Origin: Microbacterium sp. SZ1
Lineage (GTDB): Bacteria > Actinomycetota > Actinomycetes > Actinomycetales > Microbacteriaceae
Assembly: GCF_002362255.1 (NCBI RefSeq)
Contig: NZ_LPVV01000010.1
Location: forward strand, 62,001 to 126,000
DNA length: 64,000 bases
Direction of reading: 5' to 3'
The notes under the pieces are model-generated. The model did no database searches and was not told the DNA's origin. It worked only from the letters and a program-made list of their open reading frames with translations. Position 1 is the stretch's first letter. Every line of letters starts with the position of its first letter. Of this stretch, positions 57,920 to 64,000 are shown one piece after another. A program made the position numbers and the translations under genes.

Positions 57920-58821
57920 TGCTGTACTCCACGACGACACCCGCCGAGAAGCGGCGGCTGTTCCGCGAGCGCCTCGCCTCGGGGGAGCTGCTGCGCTTCC
58001 CCGGAGCCTTCAACCCGCTGAGTGCCAAGCTCATCGAGCAGAAGGGCTTCGACGGCGTCTACATCTCGGGTGCGGTGCTGTCGGCCGATCTCGGTCTGCC
58101 CGACATCGGCCTCACCACGCTGACCGAGGTCGCCGGGCGCGCGAAGCAGATCGCCCGCATGACCGACATCCCCGCGATCGTCGACGCCGACACCGGCTTC
58201 GGCGAGCCGATGAACGTCGCCCGCACGATCCAGGAGCTCGAAGACGCCGGACTCTCCGGCACCCACATCGAGGACCAGATCAACCCCAAGCGCTGCGGCC
58301 ATCTCGACGGCAAGAGCGTCGTCGACGAGTCGACGGCGATCAAGCGCATCCGCGCCGCCGCCGACGCACGTCGCGACGAGAACTTCCTCATCATGGCGCG
58401 CACCGACATCCGCGCCATTGACGGACTGGATGCCGCGATCGACCGCGCCAAGGCGCTGGTGGATGCCGGGGCCGACGCGATCTTCCCCGAGGCGATGCGC
58501 GACCTCTCCGAGTTCGAGGCGATGGCGAATGCGCTCGACGTGCCGATCCTCGCCAACATGACCGAGTTCGGCAAGAGCGACCTCTTCTCGACCTCGCAGC
58601 TGCAGGCCGCCGGAGTGAGCATGGTCATCTGGCCGGTCTCGCTGCTGCGGATCGCCATGGGCGCGGCGGGCCGTGCTCTCGATACGCTGAACGACGAGGG
58701 GCACCTCACCTCGAAGCTCGGCGAGATGCAGCACCGCGCCGATCTCTACGACCTGATCGACTACGAGTCGTACAACCACTTCGACTCCGGGGTCTTCAAC
58801 TTCACCATCACGAAGGAGTGA
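57919..58821 (+). CDS. prpB: 2-methylisocitrate lyase
   Basis: 300 residues. The active-site loop NPKRCGHLDGKSVV (~116-129) contains the KRCGH motif with the catalytic Cys. Mg2+ ligands lie in AIVDADTGFGEP (~84-95) and THIEDQINPK. It cleaves 2-methylisocitrate to pyruvate and succinate, the last step of the methylcitrate cycle. Confidence 0.94.
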   Translation: MLYSTTTPAEKRRLFRERLASGELLRFPGAFNPLSAKLIEQKGFDGVYISGAVLSADLGLPDIGLTTLTEVAGRAKQIARMTDIPAIVDADTGFGEPMNVARTIQELEDAGLSGTHIEDQINPKRCGHLDGKSVVDESTAIKRIRAAADARRDENFLIMARTDIRAIDGLDAAIDRAKALVDAGADAIFPEAMRDLSEFEAMANALDVPILANMTEFGKSDLFSTSQLQAAGVSMVIWPVSLLRIAMGAAGRALDTLNDEGHLTSKLGEMQHRADLYDLIDYESYNHFDSGVFNFTITKE

Positions 58822-58823
58822 GC

Positions 58824-59957
58824 ATGACCGAGCCGGACATCAAGAAGGGCCTCGCGGGGGTCGTCGTCGACACCACGGCGATCTCGAAGGTCAACCCCGA
58901 GACGAACAGCCTGCTCTACCGCGGCTACCCCGTGCAGGAGCTGGCCGACACCCAGCCCTTCGAAGCCGTGGCCTATCTGCTCTGGCACGGTGAGCTGCCG
59001 ACGCCCGACGAGCTCGCCGCCTTCCGTCACGAAGAGCGCACGCACCGCGCGCTCGCCGAGAACGTGAAGCAGGCCATCGACCTCATCCCGCTCGAGGCGC
59101 ACCCCATGGACGAGGTGCGCACGGCGGTGAGCGTGATCGGGGCTTCCGATCCCAGTGCGGGCGGGTCGGTGCTGAACGCGGGCGGCAGCCCGGAGGAGAA
59201 CCTCCAGCGCAGCATCCGCCTGTTCGCCGCCCTGCCGGCGATCGTCGCCTACGGCCAGCGCCGCCGGCGCGGGCAGGCGATCATCGAGCCGCGCGACGAC
59301 CTCGACTACTCCTCCAACTTCCTCTGGATGACGTTCGGCGAGGAGCCCGACCCCGTGGTGGTCGATGCGTTCAACCGCTCGATGATCCTCTACGCGGAGC
59401 ACTCGTTCAACGCCTCGACCTTCACCGCCCGGGTGATCACGTCGACGCTGAGCGATCTGTACTCGGCTGTCGTCGGCGCCATCGGCGCATTGAAAGGGCC
59501 GCTGCACGGCGGCGCCAACGAAGCGGTGCTGCACATCTTCGACGAGATCGGGTCAGCCGACCGAGTGGGGGAGTGGCTCGATGAAGCACTCGCCGAGAAG
59601 CGCAAGATCATGGGCTTCGGCCACCGCGTGTACAAGAAGGGCGATTCGCGCGTGCCGACCATGAAGGCGGCGCTCGACACGCTCGTCGAGCACTACGACA
59701 AGCCCGAGGTCGCCGCGCTGTACGACGCGCTCGAGTCGGAGTTCGTCGCCCGCAAGGGGATCCACCCGAACCTCGACTACCCGTCGGGCCCCGCGTACAA
59801 CCTGATCGGGTTCGACACGCTCACGTTCACGCCGCTGTTCGTCGCGGCGCGGGTCACCGGGTGGACGGCGCACGTGATCGAGCAGGCGCGAGCGAACGCG
59901 CTGATCCGCCCGCTCTCGCACTACGACGGGGTCGACGAGCGGCACATCGAGAGCTGA
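58824..59957 (+). CDS. prpC: 2-methylcitrate synthase / citrate synthase
   Basis: 377 residues from ATG 58824, with AAGGAG 6 nt upstream (an in-frame GTG two codons earlier is less likely). Citrate-synthase signature GFGHRVYKKGDSRVPTMK (~271-288) carries the catalytic His, and HGGANEAVLHIFDEIGS (~231) the second His. The Asp lies near GFDTLTFTPLFVAARVTGWT. The ~375-residue length fits the short PrpC type. It condenses propionyl-CoA with oxaloacetate. A 2-methylaconitate hydratase gene is not in this operon. Confidence 0.92.
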   Translation: MTEPDIKKGLAGVVVDTTAISKVNPETNSLLYRGYPVQELADTQPFEAVAYLLWHGELPTPDELAAFRHEERTHRALAENVKQAIDLIPLEAHPMDEVRTAVSVIGASDPSAGGSVLNAGGSPEENLQRSIRLFAALPAIVAYGQRRRRGQAIIEPRDDLDYSSNFLWMTFGEEPDPVVVDAFNRSMILYAEHSFNASTFTARVITSTLSDLYSAVVGAIGALKGPLHGGANEAVLHIFDEIGSADRVGEWLDEALAEKRKIMGFGHRVYKKGDSRVPTMKAALDTLVEHYDKPEVAALYDALESEFVARKGIHPNLDYPSGPAYNLIGFDTLTFTPLFVAARVTGWTAHVIEQARANALIRPLSHYDGVDERHIES

Positions 59958-60121
59958 TCGGCGTCGATTTCCGCCCCTACCGGCGCGCGAAAACGATATG
60001 CCGGGATCTTACGTTCGCTCGGCCTCCTTCGCTCTGGCGCACCCCCTGGGCCTGCTGTTAACTGGCGGGGCGTTGCGGCACGGAGCACCGTCGCCGGACG
60101 CCGCGTTCCGGGGGAGGGGCC

Positions 60122-62626
60122 ATGTCATCGAGGGGTCACAGCAGGACGACGGCCTGGTCCTTGCGAAGTCGTACGGGGCGGCGTCGCACATCGCGAAGCC
60201 GCATCGGGCTCTCGCTCACGGGCGCACTCGGGCTCGTCGCGTCCGCACTCGTCGGGGGCATCGGCGGCACCGGCGCGGCGTTCGGGGCTCCCGGCACCCC
60301 GGGCGTCCCACAGCCCAACGCCGTCGTCTTCGCGGAGGACTTCGAGAACGGGCCCGGCACGTCGCCGCAGCTGCTGACCGACTACGTCGGCGACGACGGT
60401 GAGAGGTACACCGCCGACGCCCCCTGGCTGACCGGCTGCAACGGCATCATCGCGAACTTCTCGATCCCTGTCGCGCAGCTCGGCAACTGCGTGCTGCCCG
60501 ACAGTTCCGCGGCTCTGCGTCAGCTCGCCCTGGCGCTGGGCGTGCACAGCGGTGCGGCGGAGCCGAGCGCGAACGACGTCGTGGCCGCGTACACCGAGAA
60601 CAGTCCCGGCGCGGGAGTGGAGTTCGCGACCGTCGACGCGATCGACCTGGCGGGCTCGACCGGACGGTTCCTCACTTTCAGCGTGGATGCCGCGGCGCTC
60701 AACTGCCGCGTGTCGGCGCCGCAGTATCAGTTCGGGCTGGTCGACGAAGACGGAGCGGTGACGCAGGTGGGCGGAACAGTGAACGCCTGCGCCTCGTCGA
60801 GCACCGTGTCGGTTCCCGCGGTCGGGCCCGCGCCCGCCAGGCCGGTCTCGGTGGGCACTTACGCGTCCGACGGCTCGTTCCTCTTCAACGGAGCATCACT
60901 CGGCGTCCGGTTCACGAACGTCAACGGCTCCGGCGCCGGCAACGACGCCGCCTTCGACAACGTGCGCATCCTCGACGTCACGCCGCAGCTCGATCAGTCG
61001 TTCGAGCCTGCGACGACGCTCTCGGGGACGACGTCCGACCTGACCGTGACGGTCACGAACACCGCGGAGCTGGCGGCGAAGAGCGGATGGTCCTTCACCG
61101 AGACCCTGCCCGCCGGACTCACGATCGCTGACGACACCGCGGCCACGACCTGCCCCGACGCCACCCTCTCCGCCGCCGAGGGCGGCACCTCGTTCCGGCT
61201 CGCCGGCGACCTCGACGAGGACCTGGCGTCATGCACCGTCACGCTGCCGGTGACCTCGCCCGTAGCCGGCACCTTCACCAGCGAACCGTCGGACTTCGAC
61301 AGCATCGGGCTCAATCAGCCGGCCGCCGCGAGCGTCGAGTTCGTGGACGCCGCCCCGGCGCTCAGCATTGTGAAGACGGCATCGTTCGCCGCGGGTGAGC
61401 GCTTCGTCGCGGGTCAGGACATCACCTACTCGTTCGAGGTCACGAACACGGGCAACGTGCCGCTGACGAATGTCACAGTGGACGACGCCGGATTCAGCGG
61501 CTCCGGCACACTGTCGGCGGTGAGCTGCCCGCCCGAGGCGGCGAGCCTCGCTCCGGCCGCGAGCGTCACCTGCACCGCGAGCTACACCGCGACCCAGGCC
61601 GACGTCGACGCGGGGGAGATCGTGAACAGCGCCACCGCCTCGGGGCTTCCTCCGGAAGGTCAGACGGTCGAATCCGCCCCCTCGGAGGTCACGCTGACGG
61701 CGACGGCGGCTGCGCCCTCCCTCACCATCGCGAAGACCGCCACCCCCGACACCGTCGCCCGGGCCGGCGATAGCGTCGAATTCTCCTACGTCGTGACGAA
61801 CACCGGGAACGTCACGCTCACCGATGTCGCCGTGAACGAGATCGGCTTCACCGGTTCCGGCCCCGTGCCCTCCGTCGTCTGCCCGCCCGCCACGTCGTCG
61901 CTCGCCCCCGGTGACTCGACGACGTGCACGGCGGCGTACTCGATCACCCAGGACGACGCGGATGCCGGATCGGTGACGAACTCCGCCACCGCGACCGGCA
62001 CCCCGCCCGACCCGTCCGCACCCGCTCCGGTCTCGCCTCCGGATGACGCGATCGTGGCCATCCCCGCGGCGCCTGCGGTGACGCTGGGCGTATCGGCCGA
62101 CGCCGCGGCGCAGCGCGGTCTCGCCGCGGGGCAGACCGTCACGTACTCGTTCACCGTCACGAACACCGGCACGGTCACGCTGCGCGACGTCGCCGTCGAT
62201 GCCGCATCGTTCAGCGGTGCAGGCCCTCTGTCCGGCATCGTGTGTCCGGCTGCAGCGGCCAGCCTCGCACCGGGAGCGCAGGTGATCTGCACCGCCACCT
62301 ACACCGCGCAGGCGGCCGATGTGGCGGCCGGCGCTCTCTCGCTCTCGGCGAGCGCGACGGGGACCCCGCCGAATGCGCAGACGCCCGCACCCGTCTCCGA
62401 TCCCGCGAGCATCGCGGTGCCGACCGCGGCATCCGTCGCGGTTCCGGCTCCTGCGGGCTCCGCTGCTCGCGCCGAGTCTCGCGCCTCGCAGCAGTTGGCC
62501 GACTCTGGTGGAGAGACACCTGTTGCGACCATCGGCCTCGGTGCCGGAGCACTCTTGATCGGCGCGCTGCTCACGACGCGAGCGCTGCAGCGGGATCGCC
62601 GCCGCGTCGGTGGTCAACGCATCTGA
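60122..62626 (+). CDS. Cell-wall-anchored surface protein with DUF7507/DUF11-type repeats
   Basis: 834 residues; GGGGGAGGGG precedes ATG 60122. A basic N-terminus and hydrophobic core (GLSLTGALGLVASALVGGIG) form a signal peptide ending near AAFGA. The region to ~290 is a Thr/Asn-rich domain with Cys pairs. Then comes a DUF11-like unit and three ~120-residue units sharing TYSFEVTNTGNVPLTNVTVD-, LAPGDSTTCTAAYSITQDDA- and VTNSATATGTPP-type blocks (starting near 415, 540 and 655). The C-terminus LADSGGETP, a membrane helix (IGLGAGALLIGALL) and an Arg-rich tail form a sortase signal of LAxTG type with Ser for Thr. Probably an adhesin or wall protein. Confidence 0.82.
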   Translation: MSSRGHSRTTAWSLRSRTGRRRTSRSRIGLSLTGALGLVASALVGGIGGTGAAFGAPGTPGVPQPNAVVFAEDFENGPGTSPQLLTDYVGDDGERYTADAPWLTGCNGIIANFSIPVAQLGNCVLPDSSAALRQLALALGVHSGAAEPSANDVVAAYTENSPGAGVEFATVDAIDLAGSTGRFLTFSVDAAALNCRVSAPQYQFGLVDEDGAVTQVGGTVNACASSSTVSVPAVGPAPARPVSVGTYASDGSFLFNGASLGVRFTNVNGSGAGNDAAFDNVRILDVTPQLDQSFEPATTLSGTTSDLTVTVTNTAELAAKSGWSFTETLPAGLTIADDTAATTCPDATLSAAEGGTSFRLAGDLDEDLASCTVTLPVTSPVAGTFTSEPSDFDSIGLNQPAAASVEFVDAAPALSIVKTASFAAGERFVAGQDITYSFEVTNTGNVPLTNVTVDDAGFSGSGTLSAVSCPPEAASLAPAASVTCTASYTATQADVDAGEIVNSATASGLPPEGQTVESAPSEVTLTATAAAPSLTIAKTATPDTVARAGDSVEFSYVVTNTGNVTLTDVAVNEIGFTGSGPVPSVVCPPATSSLAPGDSTTCTAAYSITQDDADAGSVTNSATATGTPPDPSAPAPVSPPDDAIVAIPAAPAVTLGVSADAAAQRGLAAGQTVTYSFTVTNTGTVTLRDVAVDAASFSGAGPLSGIVCPAAAASLAPGAQVICTATYTAQAADVAAGALSLSASATGTPPNAQTPAPVSDPASIAVPTAASVAVPAPAGSAARAESRASQQLADSGGETPVATIGLGAGALLIGALLTTRALQRDRRRVGGQRI

Positions 62627-62709
62627 CGCAGACCCGTCAGCGCTGTAGCGTCTCGGTCGGCTTCGGGTCAAGCGGTGGCGTGACGCGCGGCCCGGGAGTA
62701 TCACTGATC

Positions 62710-62729
62710 CGGAACGTATCCGCGTTCCG
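62710..62729. promoter_or_regulatory. Palindrome upstream of the MFS gene
   Basis: CGGAACG and CGTTCCG pair across 6 nt, ending 15 nt before the MFS start codon and just ahead of the AAGGAGG ribosome binding site. It is either an operator or a hairpin affecting translation. Confidence 0.45.
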
Positions 62730-62744
62730 CGTGAAGGAGGCTCC

Positions 62745-64000
62745 ATGTCCGCGTCGGATGTCAACGTCAAGGAGGTCCGCTCGCTCGTCCCCGCGCGGAT
62801 GGACCGGCTGCCCTGGGCACGATTCCACTGGATGATCGTCGTCGGACTCGGGTTCTCGTGGATCCTCGACGGACTCGAGGTGCAGATCGTCGCCGCCAAC
62901 GGCTATGCGGCGACCCTCGGGATGGGTCCGGCCGAGGTCGGCCTCGCCGGCACCTGCTACCTGCTCGGCCAGGTCTTCGGAGCGCTCGTGTTCGGACGCC
63001 TCACCGACCGGCTCGGCCGGAAGAAGCTCTTCATCCTGTCGCTCGCGGTGTACCTCATCGGCTCCGCGGTGGCCGGTCTCGCGTTCGCGCCGTGGTTCTT
63101 CTACATCTGGCGCTTCGTGGCCGGAGCCGGCATCGGCGGCGAGTACGCGGCGATCAACTCGGCGATCGACGAGATCATCCCGGCGAAGTACCGCGGACGC
63201 GTCGACATCGCGATCAACGGCACCTACTGGGGAGGTGCGGCCCTCGGTGCCGTCGCGAACCTCTTCTTCCTGAACACGGACATCCTCCCGCAGGACCTCG
63301 GCTGGCGCCTCAGCTTCTTCCTCGGCCCTGTGCTCGGCATCCTGATCATCTGGCTGCGCCGTCACATCCCCGAGAGCCCGCGCTGGCAGATGACGCACGG
63401 CCGCGAGGACGAGGCAGAGCGCAACGTCGACGGCATCGAGCAGCGCATCCGCGAGGAGGGCAAGGAGATCCCGCCCGTCGACGAGTCGAAGGCGATCACT
63501 GTGAAGGAGTACGGCCGCGTGCCATTCCTCGTGATCGCGAAGGTGCTCTTCAAGAAGTACCCGCGGCGCACGCTCGTCGGGATCACCATGATGGTGACGC
63601 AGTCGTTCCTCTATAACGCGATCTTCTTCACCTACGCGCTCGTGCTCGAGAACTTCTACGACACCCCGCCCGCGTCGGCATCGCAGTACTTCATCATCTT
63701 CGCGGTCGGCAACCTCGCCGGGGCGCTCGTGCTCGGACACTTCTTCGACACGTGGGGACGGCGGCGGATGCTGTTCCTCACCTACGTTCTCGCGGGGTCG
63801 ATCCTGCTCGTGAGCGCGTTCCTGTTCAACGCGGGAGTCCTGAACGCGGGCACGCACACCGCGTTCTGGTGCGCCTCGTTCTTCTTCGCCTCAGCCGGGG
63901 CGTCGGCGGCGTACCTCACCGTGAGCGAGATCTTCCCCCTCGAGCTGCGCAGCCAGGTCATCTCGTACGTCTTCTCGATCGGACAGCTCGTCGGTGCGAT
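62745..64000 (+). CDS. MFS transporter (sugar/aromatic-acid type), 3' truncated
   Basis: Open from ATG 62745 (AAGGAGG upstream) to the window edge, 418 codons, no stop. The first membrane helix is HWMIVVGLGFSWILDGLEVQ. The MFS loop 2-3 motif FGRLTDRLGRKKLFIL (~85-100) follows, then GAGIGGEYAAINSAIDEIIP and the mid-protein RRHIPESPRWQM (sugar-porter PESPR). The second loop motif GHFFDTWGRRRM is at ~330. Eleven helices are visible. The DGLE in helix 1 and GGEY motif are shared with AraE/PcaK-type and sialate-type transporters. Substrate open. Confidence 0.88.
   Translation, partial: MSASDVNVKEVRSLVPARMDRLPWARFHWMIVVGLGFSWILDGLEVQIVAANGYAATLGMGPAEVGLAGTCYLLGQVFGALVFGRLTDRLGRKKLFILSLAVYLIGSAVAGLAFAPWFFYIWRFVAGAGIGGEYAAINSAIDEIIPAKYRGRVDIAINGTYWGGAALGAVANLFFLNTDILPQDLGWRLSFFLGPVLGILIIWLRRHIPESPRWQMTHGREDEAERNVDGIEQRIREEGKEIPPVDESKAITVKEYGRVPFLVIAKVLFKKYPRRTLVGITMMVTQSFLYNAIFFTYALVLENFYDTPPASASQYFIIFAVGNLAGALVLGHFFDTWGRRRMLFLTYVLAGSILLVSAFLFNAGVLNAGTHTAFWCASFFFASAGASAAYLTVSEIFPLELRSQVISYVFSIGQLVGA

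Noticed and set aside
59958..60121. Regulatory or RNA element in the gap before the surface-protein gene
   Set aside because: No convincing hairpin, promoter pair or conserved RNA motif was found beyond a purine-rich ribosome binding site.
62858..63616. Open frame inside the last gene
   Set aside because: The true frame is the MFS gene from 62745, which stays open to the window edge and shows transporter motifs; this one is Arg/His-rich nonsense.

Overview
The window is high-GC DNA (roughly 70 %) with the features of a Microbacterium-like actinobacterium (Microbacteriaceae). The evidence is an actinobacterial DUF222/13E12-type gene start at the left edge, frequent GTG starts, pervasive GATGCC/GCATCC codon runs, and many start codons with a -10 box (TAnnnT) only 6-8 nt upstream, which implies leaderless mRNAs. 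It reads as ordinary chromosome: there are no tRNA or rRNA genes, no insertion sequences, no phage genes and no CRISPR array. Genes are packed closely and no gene-free stretch exceeds 300 nt.

Layout. 1-3.7 kb: partial DUF222 gene, a small conserved gene, an orphan ABC ATPase with a very acidic, His-rich tail, and a 3-hydroxyisobutyryl-CoA hydrolase. 3.9-9.7 kb: a heterodimeric ABC exporter and a D-Ala-D-Ala carboxypeptidase. 9.7-15.4 kb: TPP riboswitch plus ykoE-ykoD-ykoC thiamine-type ECF transporter, then a yybP-ykoY (Mn2+) riboswitch plus terC and a CNNM/CBS protein. 15.4-24 kb: APH-like kinase, two SDRs, a TauE/SafE exporter with KDPG aldolase, an L7/L12-like membrane protein, rlmN, a DUF4407 protein and an aldo-keto reductase. 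24-29.5 kb: a sugar ABC importer with a class V aminotransferase and a divergent FadR-type regulator. 29.6-32.2 kb: double-ACT protein, Cds1-like PLP enzyme and a proline-rich membrane protein.

32.2-53.6 kb is the metabolic core. It holds a GntR/UTRA regulator with rbsD-rbsK and a divergent transaldolase, then a complete non-phosphorylating L-fucose route (FadR regulator, lactonase, SDR, FAH hydrolase, fuconate dehydratase, aldose dehydrogenase). Next come a LacI regulator with a tagatose-3-epimerase-like enzyme, an RbsABC-type importer, and a six-gene operon (cupin isomerase, FGGY kinase, 2-hydroxyacid dehydrogenase, divergent shikimate-dehydrogenase homologue, phosphotriesterase-like hydrolase, ABM-domain protein). 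One 14-bp operator type occurs at eda-tauE, at rbsK/transaldolase, at the importer and at the six-gene operon. This ties scattered genes into what looks like one uncharacterised carbohydrate regulon, the best candidate here for a new system.

53.6-64 kb: AXE1-like hydrolase, CGNR protein, EamA transporter, methylcitrate-cycle operon (gntR-prpDBC), a cell-wall-anchored DUF7507-type repeat protein and a truncated MFS transporter.

Superimposed on this are dispersed repeats. Six copies of a 53-nt palindrome lie mostly at convergent gene ends. A 23-bp arm of that element is amplified four times. A second repeat has entered the 3' ends of two genes, and in one of them it expanded in frame into a 9-residue tandem tail.
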